A DNA stretch of 64,000 bases from Astropecten irregularis (lineage: Eukaryota > Echinodermata > Asteroidea > Paxillosida > Astropectinidae), in assembly GCA_963971285.1 (NCBI GenBank), contig OZ020253.1, positions 620,001 to 684,000 on the forward strand, given 5' to 3'. Positions 34,441 to 45,810 of the stretch are shown here, piece after piece; the first letter of the stretch is position 1; each line of letters opens with the position of its first letter. Under the pieces are notes generated by a model. The model did no database searches. It was not told the DNA's origin and worked only from the letters and a program-made list of their open reading frames with translations. The position numbers and the translations under genes are program-made.

Positions 34441-37380
34441 TAAACCAGGTGTGTTCTCTGATCTATAGAGTGCACTTCGCAATACTTTCAATCGTTGCAT
34501 CATGCTGACACGCTCTAATACTCAGCCAAAAACCGGCCAAAATACCAATATCAGTCATTAATAATAAATATTGTAAAAACATCTGGATTTGGCAAACATT
34601 GCAGGCTATTGCTTCCTGGGAAATAACGCGATGGTGCCCTATCGGAAATCCCAATCAGTTTCCAAATCAAAGATTAACAGAATTTATCAATCTGTGTGTA
34701 AACATTAGCCGATAAGTTGTTGTTTGGTGATGGAAGTGGTTTCGAAGAACAATTTTCCTAATATATGTATTGCTTTGTGGTTTTAGAACGATTAGTTTTG
34801 CTGTATATTGTCGCAATCGTAAAAAATATCAACAAACTTGATATTTCAAATACAGTGCTTCCTACGGTGCATGATTTGTGCCATAGTGATGCCAAATCTA
34901 ATTTATGTTGGATGCTTTGTTTTCATCGTCTTTACTAGGCACAGGTTGGCCGGTAAAAGACCAATGGGACTCGGTTAAAGTACTCAGAGGAAGGTTTCCT
35001 GGCCGTTTGATCTGGTTCTTAAAATGGGTCAAGTACCCATTGTCTCGGTGAGTTTTACCCCTAAGTCCAGACCGAATGGAGCTTTTGTTTCATTACGAAA
35101 TCACAATGCAGATCAGTAACACCAATGTGGCTATGTTCAAAGAGTAATTCCTCTAACTCACGCACAATGTTATAGCATAAGTTGGTATAACAATTTGTAT
35201 GAAACTGTCAACTTGGTAATTCGCACTATCACAGAGACAGAGAAACTCATGCGGGAGTCCCCCCCCCCCCCTCCCAACGCACGTCACATCGCCATACTGT
35301 CTCACCCGGTCAAGTTCATATTCTAAACCTTGAACATTTCCTTATCTAATAGCTGTTTCCATTGCAAGTTCCAAGTCCCACCCATCTTGTGTCCCTCGGT
35401 CATCCACAGGTGCCACCTGTTATGATAACTTGACCCATTGTGAAGTATCGGTCAAGGACTGGCTCATTGGCGTACCAAGAGAAGGAAGGGCCAAGTTGGC
35501 TCAAAGGTGAATGATCTTCTTTTCATGGAAACAGAATACAAAGGCTTTTGATTTTGTTTCCCCTGATGACAGCAAGTACCGAGTAGCCGTCGACCAAGAC
35601 TTTTGATTTTGAAAAACCCAATCAGGCTCTTTCAATGTCAAATAACAGGTAGAGGATACAATCCTTATGGAAACCAAAGAGCACGTGCGGTTTTCAAGGC
35701 TTATTATCTCTTCCTCCCGGCTGTCAGGAATTTTCCTGGTCTCCAGGATCGCGTCTCTTCTTAGGGGACCTCTAAGTTTCAAAACATATACATATACTTC
35801 TTCCAAGGAAACACAAGGAACTTGCATGACCTATACTTAAAGGGTTCGGTTGTCAGTACCGGTATGATTTTGTTTCATCTCCGGTTTGAGGAAAGGGGAT
35901 GTGTTAGGGAATTTCCAAGGTCAAGCCCTTGGAAATGACGTAATTTGGGAAAGGAATTCGGCTGATTGATGGTTTTTCAGACAATGGTGGTAGGATCCAT
36001 ACCTAGTCCGGCAATCTCTTTCTTTTCTGTTATCCTGTTTTCTGTTTAATACGTTGAACTGTATAACCAAATTTTGAAAAATTTTCAGGATGACAATTAG
36101 CTTTCTCATCAAGTTTGAAAATGTTTTAATTTCTTCGCAAAACTTCCCTTCACTTCGGAAGTATGGAAGTGGCGTTGTTGAGCTTCAACTTCTGGTATTA
36201 AGGCCAGCATAATTCGAACATAACCTGTAACAAGGTAATCGACAAGACGTTTAATAAAAACATAAATCGCATCTATGTGGGGAAATGAGGCTTCCGTTTC
36301 ATGGGAAACGCGTTTCCCGAAAAGAAAGCGTTTGAACATGAAACGCATACAAATTCAACTCATTATTGTCACATGATTTTTGCAAAGGCTGTGAACTCGT
36401 GACTAGTAATCGGGTCATTGACAGTGTCGAATAACAACTCTGGATTCTACGGGGAAATGCGGTTTTGTGTCCTAGAAAACGTGTTTCCTTTTACAAAGGT
36501 TAAAGGAAAACATTTGAATAATGGACAACAAACTTAGATACTAGAGTCACGGTGGTTTTGCAAAGGTAAAAATACTGTGGAGGTCTTATTACTCAGAATA
36601 TTTTAGTGTGTATTGAGCCTTCAGTGTTTGTGGTCTTATAAAATAGGACGGAAGTACATCTCCCCATGATTTAGACTGTCCAGGCATGAGCATGCTACTG
36701 ATGGAAATTTGCCCTTAAAGGGGTCTCTCTTATACCATGTGGTGATACTTCAATGCGACATAGCTGATTCGGCAGTTTTGGGATATGGATAGGACCCCAG
36801 ACGTTCTTTAAAATCGAACTTTCCCCACACAGTCATGATGTAATCTTTTGGGACTGAAAAATGCAAGTTGAAGATCCCAGCCGTATCTGCACCTCAGACC
36901 CTTGAAGGTGAATACCTCCAGACTACGCGTTGGCAGCAAGCCACCAACGTCGGGTCATGTCTTAGGGATCCGGGCGGAGTTTCTTGGGTGAATAACAAGA
37001 AGCTGTTGAATGTGGTTGCTTCTCCAAGCACCCGGATGTGTGTTGTTATGCTCATGAAAAAAATGTGACATTAATCATATCCTGGCACATTCTGCTCTTC
37101 GCTACGGGATCACCGAATGACTGCATGGGGTGGGCTTAGTCGAAGTATGAGTTCGAAGTATGAAACCCATGCCCCTACCTCGACCGCCATTCCATGAACA
37201 ACAATCATGTTAAATATCTCCACTCATAACAAACCATGATGTTATTTAAAAAAGAAAAAAAATAGTCATAATACATGTGATTTATAAAGCACCAAATCCA
37301 CTTCCTGATTATTATTATATATTTCTGGTTATGAAACCAAGGATTCCTCAAAGTGCCCTAGGCACTGTAGCTCGAAAGCC
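34441..37380. other. No gene recognised
   Basis: The longest open frames are about 108 codons, have no domain and overlap one another. I see no exon with family similarity and no clear repeat other than the poly(C) tract at 35.25 kb. Confidence 0.4.
35254..35272. repeat. Poly(C) run
   Basis: Short C-rich homopolymer tract in non-genic DNA. Confidence 0.7.
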
Positions 37381-37384
37381 TGAT

Positions 37385-37562
37385 GAAACCATTTATGGGA
37401 GAAGATGAGAAGAAACCCCCAGAGTAATATTCTGGGTAAAACCCACATAATCAGGTAGGGACTGAAAACCCAATCCACTTGTGGACCGAGCCAAACTTGA
37501 ACCCGGTCCGCCAGAGATGGAAGGCGAGAAAAGAACTGCTACGCCAACCTGACTCCCCGATG
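37385..37562 (-). repeat. Second type of tRNA-derived SINE, with conserved 3' domain
   Basis: Minus strand: GGAGTCAGGTTGGCGTAGCA (A-box-like), then CGGACCGGGTTCAAGTTTGG (B-box-like), followed by GGGTTTTCAGTCCCTACCTG and GTGGGTTTTACCCAGAATAT. The order of a tRNA-like head followed by a GTGGGTTTT-type domain is characteristic of broadly distributed metazoan SINEs. The exact superfamily cannot be fixed here. Confidence 0.55.
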
Positions 37563-38004
37563 AATTTTCAAAGTCGCACTTGTGCAAAAAGAGATAGCCC
37601 ATACCAATTTGTAATAATACTCTATAACACATTATAGTTTGGTTATCATTTCAACCGTAGGCCAGTCTACATGTGCACAAGTAAGATTATAAGATTACAA
37701 GTTAGTGATCTAATGTAACAAGGAAACTTGTTCCATAGAAATTGGGAGGGATGGGTTCATGAGAGGGCGAAGTTAAAAGAATATTGTCCCTCACGGTGAT
37801 CTCAACTTCTTGGTATTTTTTTTAATTCCTGAATTCGCAGGAAATAACAACCTGTGCGTTAGTCCCTACACAAGAAACCGTGGGACTTATGCAGAGTTTC
37901 GGTGTTTGGTGCCGGGTGTTGTCTGACTTCTAGGCCCAGTGACGCGGCCATGTGTCACGCCTTGGGGAAGAGCGGTTCTGGGAATTTAGTCAAAGGTCCA
38001 AAGG

Positions 38005-38262
38005 TACGGAGCTCTAGAGGTGCCATCCGACATGTTGAAATCCTGAGATAATTTATCACGGGATGACGACATCTAGAAATCAAGGTTACGACATCCTGAA
38101 ATACCTCTTGTAGTGAGTAGAGCGGTTAGGCCCTATAATGTACAAACATTTACAGGAATATGTCAGGATGTTGATATCTTGGATTTTAGGATGTCGTCTT
38201 CCAGAGGTAATATTTATCTGAAGGACCGCAACAAGTCCGATGGCACTTCTAGAGCTCCATAC
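38005..38262. mobile_element. TIR element, about 258 bp (GGAGCTCTAGA ends)
   Basis: The left end TACGGAGCTCTAGAGGTGCC and the right end, in reverse complement TATGGAGCTCTAGAAGTGCC, match through ATC.GAC. Internal inverted blocks (GACGACATC and GATGTCGTC) are also present. No coding capacity. Confidence 0.7.
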
Positions 38263-38888
38263 ATAGATAAGGAGTTTTATAGACAGTTTTTATACCCGCT
38301 AGGACACACGGGTGCACGAGTGTGAAAAGATGGCAGAGTTTGGTGTACAGGGACCATGTGCACATAAACATCATTAGTGTCGGTAATTCATTAACACAAA
38401 TTCAGTTGCACAGCCAACAGCCATGTGCCAAAATAACAAAAGCTACTGCCAAGCCATGCACTTGCACTTTTTGTGCCACTCTATTATGGATGTTGATAAG
38501 ATGAGTTGAGTTGTCAGACATTGCTCTACCAGTACTACAAATACAGCTCAGAAGGCATGAATAGTTATTTATTGTGTGGGAGATTGCATCGCCGTTGTTG
38601 ACAATAATTTCGCTCAGATCAAGCGGACCAATCCGACCATCGAGGTAAAAGTAGTCTATTTGTTTACCTCCATGAGCATACCTACTAATACCTAATTAAT
38701 AGCAGACCCATCTTATGAGAATCATAATTTACTGATGATTGAAAATGTAATACAGCAATACTCAGTATGCCATCATACAGGCTAATGTCCCTGACTGCAT
38801 TATGTTTACACGACACACAACCTGTCATCCCGCCAGCCAATCCGGGGATTACCCTCGCGACGGATACATTTTCCAGCTTATGTGACGA

Positions 38889-39000
38889 ATTCTGACCAAC
38901 TCGTACGCCCCATTTGAACTCGTACGCTGCGCCGACCGACTCGTACGCCAACCAACTCGTACGCCAACCAACTCGTAGGCCGACCTACTCGTACGCCACC
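38889..39000. repeat. Minisatellite of 16-20 bp units (ACTCGTACGCC)
   Basis: Six imperfect units built on CCAACTCGTACGCC (38898 to about 38998), with one unit reading CTCGTAGGCC. The unusually CpG- and TACG-rich sequence stands out from the AT-rich surroundings. Confidence 0.85.
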
Positions 39001-39127
39001 AGCATATTAAGATTGTAGTTTGTAATAACAAAATAAACAAGCACTGAATGTGCGGTACTCGTCCAGGTCGGTGGGGGGCAAACCTAATTTGAATATAATC
39101 TTGATATTATCTACAATTCCCGAATTC

Positions 39128-39800
39128 CTCTGTTGAGCTGCCCAAACCATTTCAATGTACACAAGGAAAAAGCAAGTGAATTATTCTATGGTTACCTAAA
39201 AATTACAATACACACTGGCATAAGAACAGCTTAAAACGACGTCACATTCATTAGCCGATCAGAGTAGGGAAAGTAAAAACATATATTTTACCAAACACAT
39301 AATGGCCAATCACGTTTATTCCAGTTTCCAGGCTCTTCCAACGCCAGCAGGGTTGTTATGTTTCTGGATTAATCTTGATATACCCGTCGCGATATTGGAT
39401 TCGATTCACCCCCTTTTCCAGCTAGCTCGGTGGCCCAGCGGTATGGCATCTGCACTAATAAGCAGGAGGTCGTGGGTTCGAATCCCCCCTTGGCCGGCGT
39501 GTGATTTTTTTTTTCACGTGCACTCACAAGCACTGAGTGTGCTGGCTCGTCCACGTCGGTGGGGGCAAACCTAATTTGAATATAATCTTGATATTATCTA
39601 CAATTCCTGAATTTTTTTTGTATTTAGATTCGATAGAAAGTTAATACGCTTGACAGATGGACGTGCAAATAACCGGTGACATGCCATGGGTTATAAGGCG
39701 AACATGAGCTGCATGTAAACTATGATCACTGAAACCCACAAAGGTTCAACTATTTCTCCTTATGTAACTTAGATTTTCGTTGAGTGACCCTTTGGCCAAA
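39128..39800. repeat. Direct duplication, copy 1 (contains a tRNA-like SINE)
   Basis: Starts CTCTGTTGAGCTGCC and ends GTGACCCTTTGGCCAAA. It matches 42078-42814 almost throughout, with small indels. It carries at 39421-39620 a tRNA-like module: TGGCCCAGCGGTATGGCATC (A box), then CGTGGGTTCGAATCC (B box), followed by GCACTCACAAGCACTGAGTG and a tail ending CTACAATTCCTGAATT. A further copy of that SINE tail immediately precedes the unit at 39045-39127. Confidence 0.8.
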
Positions 39801-40139
39801 CTGAGATTGGTATAGGTCACACGTCTTGACCCCGGACAAAAATTGTCGGCCAAAGTGATGGAATTTAACCTTCTTTCTTGTTACACTGACCCCCGAAATA
39901 CCAGTGAACTCCTGGGCTATGACGTATGATGATACGACAGAATACGTATTCGATGAAAACTGTACAGTATGAATAAATACAGATATACGAAATTAATTTT
40001 AATTCAAGCATCTGAAAACAAAGTTTAGTTCTCAATTTTACAATGCAATACACGGGTTTACACTTCCAAAAAAGCGCGTGCGTGATACTACAATACTACA
40101 TACTACAACGTGCAGTGTGTTCATCAGTCTAAATCATTA

Positions 40140-42068
40140 TAGTCCGTGGGCCGTGAGGCCAAATTCGCTTTAGTTTTTGAGTTACGTGACCATCATCACC
40201 GAATTTGTTCCCATTCGGCATGGATGTTGATCTGACATTACTGAACAAGAATTGATTTGTTCCCACGTCCAATTTGTGTTCACTAAAGAGAAATTTGCGA
40301 TAGAAAATCGTCAAATTTTACGTACAGAAAAAACATAAGAATAAACAGCGCCCTCAATCGGTAGAAAATAATTATCTACATAATAAAACTATAGGAACTG
40401 CATACCCATGCTAATTTTATTCCCGATGTAAAATCCTTTACATGGTTGGAAACTGATCAAACGCAACGTAATTATTTCTAGGGACATTTTATTTGTCGTT
40501 TTAATTATGGGAAAATTAGGTGAATGGTGGATGGAAAATATGACACATGTTTTTGAAGATGTTTCTCCCAGAAAATTTCTAAATGATGAGGAAGTAATAA
40601 ACTGCTGCAAATTGCTCATCAACCAAAATAAGAGCCTAAAATAATCACGGACCGAGTTGACCTGAAACTTTCTTGGGAATGCCTGACGAGTTAATCTAAA
40701 TAAAATTACAATAAAAATATTTGATGACAAAGAAAACAAAACAATTATCACAATGAAGTTGAGGCTTCAATATAGTTGCATACATGACTTTATTCCCACA
40801 AAGGAATCTTTATTTCAAGCCACACACACTGTATGATCTCACATGATTTTGCTGTTAAAATATTTTGGTCCAAAATGCTTATTATAAGATGTATATTTCT
40901 TTTTTGGAAACACTAATGGAAATATCTTGTCACGCATGATCAAAACTACAGTATTCTTTATATTTTATAAGAAAAGAATTGACTAAGTTTTTCAATAATA
41001 ATTATTTTCTTGAGACTCAGATGGCCGATTAAGCTTAACCTTTCACAGGGGTATCATTTCATGTGTAGTTTGTGTACCCATGATGGATCAGACAGTGAAA
41101 GTGACAGTGTGAAGTGTAAGTTCATGTACTCTTCTTTACCCTTTGCAATAATATATTTTACTTTTCACCCTACATGCAGCTCATTGCAAAAGCACACATA
41201 GCCAATGTATCCTAAGAAAATGTATTATTTGGAGTATATTTAGTGTTATGAGCAAGATAATGTTATTATCATAATTGTTTATAATATACATTTTTAACAT
41301 CCTTCGTTGGAATTTCAGTCATATTTTTATTTAATTATTAATCATAAATGCAATGTTTGTTTAGTGGTAAAGACTATTGTATGGAGCCCATCACAAAATG
41401 AAGCGGTGAAATCTCTGTTCTCGGAACAAATTTAAAGTCATAATAATAATTGAACCAAATGCTATCAATTGTACAAGACAGTGTAGGGCCCGTCTTTTGT
41501 GTAAGACCATTGTTTTGCATAATAAATTATCATTGTTCGTGGTGGAAATTCTACATTTCAAAACAAAACAGTCATTAGAATAATTTCCCAGTGTTTTAAA
41601 AACCGACTCTCATACATATATATATATATTGCGACAGCAGTTTGTTGGGAGCAACATCTTCAGAAACATGTGTCATATTTTCCATTCAGGCATTCACCTA
41701 ACTATGTTTTAATTAAAACGACAATTAAAATGTACCTAGAAATAATTACGTTGAAGTTTGATCAGTTTCCAATCATGTAAAGGGTTTTACATCGGGAATA
41801 AAATTAGCACGGGTATGCAGTTCCAATAGTATTGTTATGTAGATAATTACTTTCTACCGGTTGAGGGCGCTGTTTATTCTTATGTTTTTTCTGTACGTAA
41901 AATTTGACGATTTTCTATCGCAAATTTCTCTTTAGTGAACACAAATTGGACGTGGGAACAAATCAATTCTTGTTCAGTAATGTCAGATCTACATCCATGC
42001 CAAGTGGGAACAAATTCGGTGATGATGGTCACGAAACGAGCGAATAAAAGGCCACGGCCCACGGACTA
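40140..42068. mobile_element. Foldback element with about 430 bp terminal inverted repeats
   Basis: The left arm (40140 to about 40575) and the right arm (about 41640-42068, inverted) both begin TAGTCCGTGGGCCGTG and stay closely similar. For example, both contain CACGTCCAATTTGTGTTCAC and AAACAGCGCCCTCAA. The flanks read TTA on both sides, fitting a 3-bp target-site duplication. The 1.06 kb interior has no transposase-like ORF. A TTA duplication would suit PIF/Harbinger-type transposition, but that is inference. High arm similarity suggests recent activity or arm homogenisation. Confidence 0.85.
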
Positions 42069-42077
42069 TTAGCTTCG

Positions 42078-42814
42078 CTCTGTTGAGCTGCCAAAACCAT
42101 TTCAATGTACACAAGGCAAAAGCAAGTGAATTATTCTATGGTTACCTAAACATTACAATACAGTCACACTGGCATAAGAACAGCTTAGCCAATCAGAGTA
42201 GGGAAAGTTAAAAAATATATTTTACCAAACACATAATGGCCAATCACGTTTATTCCAATTTCCAGGCTCTTCCAACGCCAGCGGGGTTGTAATGTTTCTA
42301 ATTAATCTCGATATACCCGTCGCGATATTGGATTCGATTCACCCCACTTCCCCCAGCTAGCTCGGTGGCCTTGCGGTATGGCATCTGCACTAGTAAGCAG
42401 GATGTCGTGGGTTCGAATCCCACCTAGGCATTAATTTTTTTTTTCACGTGCACTCACAAGCACTGAGTGTGCGGTGCTCGTCCACGTCGGTGGGGGGGGG
42501 GGGGGCAAACCTAATTTGAATAATTATAATCTTGATATTATCTACAATTCCTGAATTTAGAGACCTTATTTTAATTAAAAACATTTTTTTTTTTTCAAAT
42601 TTAGATTCGTTTTAAAGCTCGCAAAAATACGAGCTTTAAGCCGATATAAAGTTAATACGCTTGACAGACAGACGTGCAAATAACCGGTGACATGCCATGG
42701 GTTCATATAAGACGAACATGAGCTGCATGTAAACTATGATCACTGAAACCCACAAAGGTTCAACTATTTCTGTTCATGTTACTTTGATTTTCGTAGAGTG
42801 ACCCTTTGGCCAAA
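42078..42814. repeat. Direct duplication, copy 2 (contains a tRNA-like SINE)
   Basis: Matches 39128-39800. The tRNA-like module at 42357-42440 has A box TGGCCTTGCGGTATGGCATC and B box CGTGGGTTCGAATCC. This copy has a G-run of 12 at about 42492 and a longer A/T tract at about 42575. Copies 1 and 2 bracket the foldback element. Confidence 0.8.
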
Positions 42815-42819
42815 ATATG

Positions 42820-43036
42820 AATGGTCAGATGCTACACTCAATAGTCAAAGTGTCTCGTATAATGTCATGAAATCTTGCAAATATAGACCCTATTTTTCAA
42901 ATACTGAAAGGTCAAAACGGTCAGGTACGTGCTTACATTCTAACACTCCTTGGACTTCACTGCCTCACTAACTTCAATGGCAAAAATCTGAAAATTCTGG
43001 CGAGGCAATGAAATTTTCAATTTTTTTCAATTACGG
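42820..43036 (-). pseudogene. Fragment homologous to 61521-62003 but lacking the membrane-protein exon
   Basis: Both flanks of the 61.6 kb small-membrane-protein ORF are present here: on the left ATGAATGGTCAGA.GCT.CAC and TCTAACACTCCTTGGACTTCA, on the right CTGCCTCACTAA.TTCAAT and CTGAAAATTCTGG. The intervening coding segment of about 270 bp (61673-61944) is absent and the flanks are fused. Short similarity at the junction (TGACTCAC versus TGCCTCAC) fits deletion between micro-repeats. It could instead be a repeat into which the exon was later inserted at the other locus. Confidence 0.65.
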
Positions 43037-43320
43037 GATGGACTGAGCCATGATTGTGCACGCGTGTTCAATACTTGTGAAGATTGGACATTGAAGAGCA
43101 TTAATAATTCTCTGAGATAATGGATATTATTAGTTATAAAATTTTGATAACTTGATAACTTTGATAACTGATAGTAATCAAGTATTGCATCAGACGTTTT
43201 CCTCTGGCGCCAAGCGTCAGAATTAAGTACTTAAACAGAGGCGAATACCCCGATAGGGATATTTCCACATGATTTCTTTGTTACACGGAATTATTCATTT
43301 TGATATTAGGCCCCAGTTCC

Positions 43321-43556
43321 CTAATACGGAGGCCCATTTGTGCCAGGTAAACCGTATGTTTTCTTTGACATGGGGTGTGAATATTTTGTTCGCAGTTGCG
43401 TGAAAAATTATATGGCGGCCGCCAGATAACTGCTACACAAAAACACCACATTCACACTCCATGTGCACAACAAATGTTCACGCAACCGCGAAAATAATAT
43501 TCACACCCCATGTCAAAAAATATCTTCATCTGGCACTAACAAGCTTCCGTAGTCTA
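43321..43556. mobile_element. TIR element, about 236 bp, with arms of about 90 bp
   Basis: The inner arms read TTTGACATGGGGTGTGAATA in both orientations and continue with CGC.GTTGCGTGA. The outer ends (TACGGAGGCCC and, inverted, TACGGAAGCTT) also correspond. The small centre contains GGCGGCCGCC. No ORF. Confidence 0.75.
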
Positions 43557-45450
43557 ATGTCTGGTTGAAATGTAAAAATGACGGTCTTCATTGCTTGGCA
43601 AATTGCCAGGCATACGTCACCAGACACCGTCTATCTCCACTCTGTTATTGGCTTCTCGTATCATATGGCTTTTGTGGTCGTACAGGCCCCGCCCACTCAA
43701 AGCCACACTCGAGACACATACCGGTATTAATCATTTTCATGGAGTCACATTAAACAGACGTAGTAAACATTGCGATTCTTGGAACGAGTCCAAGTATCGC
43801 TGCGCTACATGAGTCGCATCATGATGTAGGCCTACATTATGGCGACCGAGCCGAATTATCAGGAACAACATGCGGATGATGTTGTTACGTGCTCGAATAA
43901 TATTGAATACGCGTGCATTAATGCATGGTTAGAAAAACAACGAAAAGACGAAGAATTAATAGAGATAAACCTCATTCATAATGAAGCATGTTACGATATC
44001 ACTTACAGAGATTCCCTTATATTTTAAGGGATTGGGTATTGTCATATATTTATTGTTTTATACATAACTGATGAAATTTCGTTTGGGATTAAACCTTTAT
44101 TGTATTAGAGCAATTTAAGACTGCATATTAAAGGAATATTTCAGACAAATCTGAAAGCAGATTAACACAGTTTTTTTTAACTGGTTGTTTTGCCTTTATA
44201 CAGACCCGACAATAGCAAGAGTTATTAATAAGTGAACATGATATCTCAACTCGCTGACAACACCTGTCGACTTTCTATTGATTTTATCATAGACTAGATT
44301 ACACCTGGCAATCATTTACCGCTGAAATGACAGAGTAACAGGTGAATCATTAAGTTAGTTCGTACATGGAGCAATTAACTCAAAATACTGTAGCTCCGTG
44401 GCTCGTGCATGGTTCGCGGAGTTTTCAGAGAGTGTTATCGGTGTAAACGGTTGGTACCATCATAGAGAAACCCTTCCCAGTGTATATACACCACGCAACA
44501 CCGGACCACCATGTTTACTAAACCAAGAGAAGATAACTTTATACTTCCTTGAGTTAGTTCGTGGGAGTTCCCACAAAGAAATCGGTGGATTTTATTTCAT
44601 TTTGCGTACAGCGCAGGTTGAATTTCATGACGCACTTTCACATCTAAACAATTGAATGGGTTTATATGACGGAGTTGTTCTATTATGATCACTGTGGAGC
44701 ACGGGATGATGCTGGAACTTGGCAACACAAACACGAAAGCTCAAGAAGGAAAATATTTTAAGACCAAGATCTTAAGCATGATTATTCCTGAAAGAAGGCT
44801 TGTTCATAGAGCATCTTCAGAAAATTCATCCCACGCGGTAATACGAAACATCCATATAGAAATAGCATGTCTGCTACCGAGGACATACTTTTGGGATGAA
44901 CATTAATGATATTGATAAACAAGCCAGTTTATTATGAACATATCTTTGAACGCTGGGGGCGCTGTTTGCTAACAAGGGCATCAGCACTTAAAAAAGGACA
45001 TCAAAAATAATGAAAGGGCAAAAGACTCCATGAGCTGTACATTAAACCCATTAATTTTTGACAAACGTATTTGTGCACAAAACAATCTCCGACTTTTCAT
45101 GACATCATAGTAAGTCTCACGGGAAAAAACCACTAAAAACCTGTGAATAATTAACGTGCAAAAGTACGCAAAATCTGCGATACTGCATAAAGTATTAAGC
45201 GATAATTTTCATGACTTTCAGTGATACAATTACACCGAACATTTCACTGGGATCGACTTTAACTAAAACGACATCAAAAAATGTGCTAAGAAGCACTCGT
45301 CTTGCATTAGGCCTATCATTTTTTCATTAAATTCGCATCGTTGTAATTCTCCAATAGGTCTAAGGTTTGAATGTCAGATATTGAGGATTACATACATGGA
45401 ACCTTTCAGCGAGTCAGACCTTTAACGACATCAGCAAATGCGCGAAAAGT
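43557..45450. other. No gene recognised
   Basis: Contains short ORFs (for example 43839-44027 and 44398-44655 on +) with no recognisable domain and no supporting splice-site and homology pattern. Left unannotated. Confidence 0.35.
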
Positions 45451-45810
45451 TAAAGGTAATATCATACTTTGGTTTTTGTCAAAGAAATACAGATTCATGG
45501 GCAAAAATATAAAGGAAGATACAGTAACAGTCATCTGTGAAAATGTCAGTCCCATACAGTGCCCACTTTTTGAGAAAACAGTGAAAAAATGTCACAGTAT
45601 TTCTTAAGTCTTTTCTCTTTTATTTTTGATCTTTAAAAGATCAAAAATAATTTTGGTCACTGGTTTTCACTCTTTTCTGGATAAATGCAGCATTTCAGGC
45701 GGAAAATATTTAACGGTATGTTTCTACCATCACCATCTTTATACCCTGGAAGTTATAGGTAAATCTGTGAACATTTCTGTTTCGATATGCTACCAAAGTG
45801 TATACCTTTA
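45451..45810. mobile_element. TIR element C2 (TAAAGGTATA-type ends), about 360 bp
   Basis: Homologous to 28475-28773 along its length: CATACTTTGGTTTTTGTCAA, CCCACTTTTTGAGAAAACAG and AAGTTATAGGTAAATCTGTG occur in both. The central palindrome here is TTGATCTTTTAAAGATCAA-like (45628-45651), differing in sequence from copy C1 but retaining symmetry. It carries an extra block of about 60 bp. Confidence 0.8.

Noticed and set aside
39421-39497. Possible functional tRNA gene
   Set aside because: A and B boxes are good, but the acceptor stem does not close and the module recurs with the same tail at 42.36 kb, as expected of a SINE.
39302-39574. 90-codon ORF with WPSGMASALISRRSWVRIPPWP-type peptide
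   Set aside because: This peptide is a translation of a tRNA-like SINE head, a well-known annotation artefact.
39128-42814. LTR retrotransposon with 0.7 kb direct LTRs
   Set aside because: The direct repeats contain a SINE and lack TG..CA ends, and there is no gag, pol or primer-binding site between them; the interior is a foldback element.
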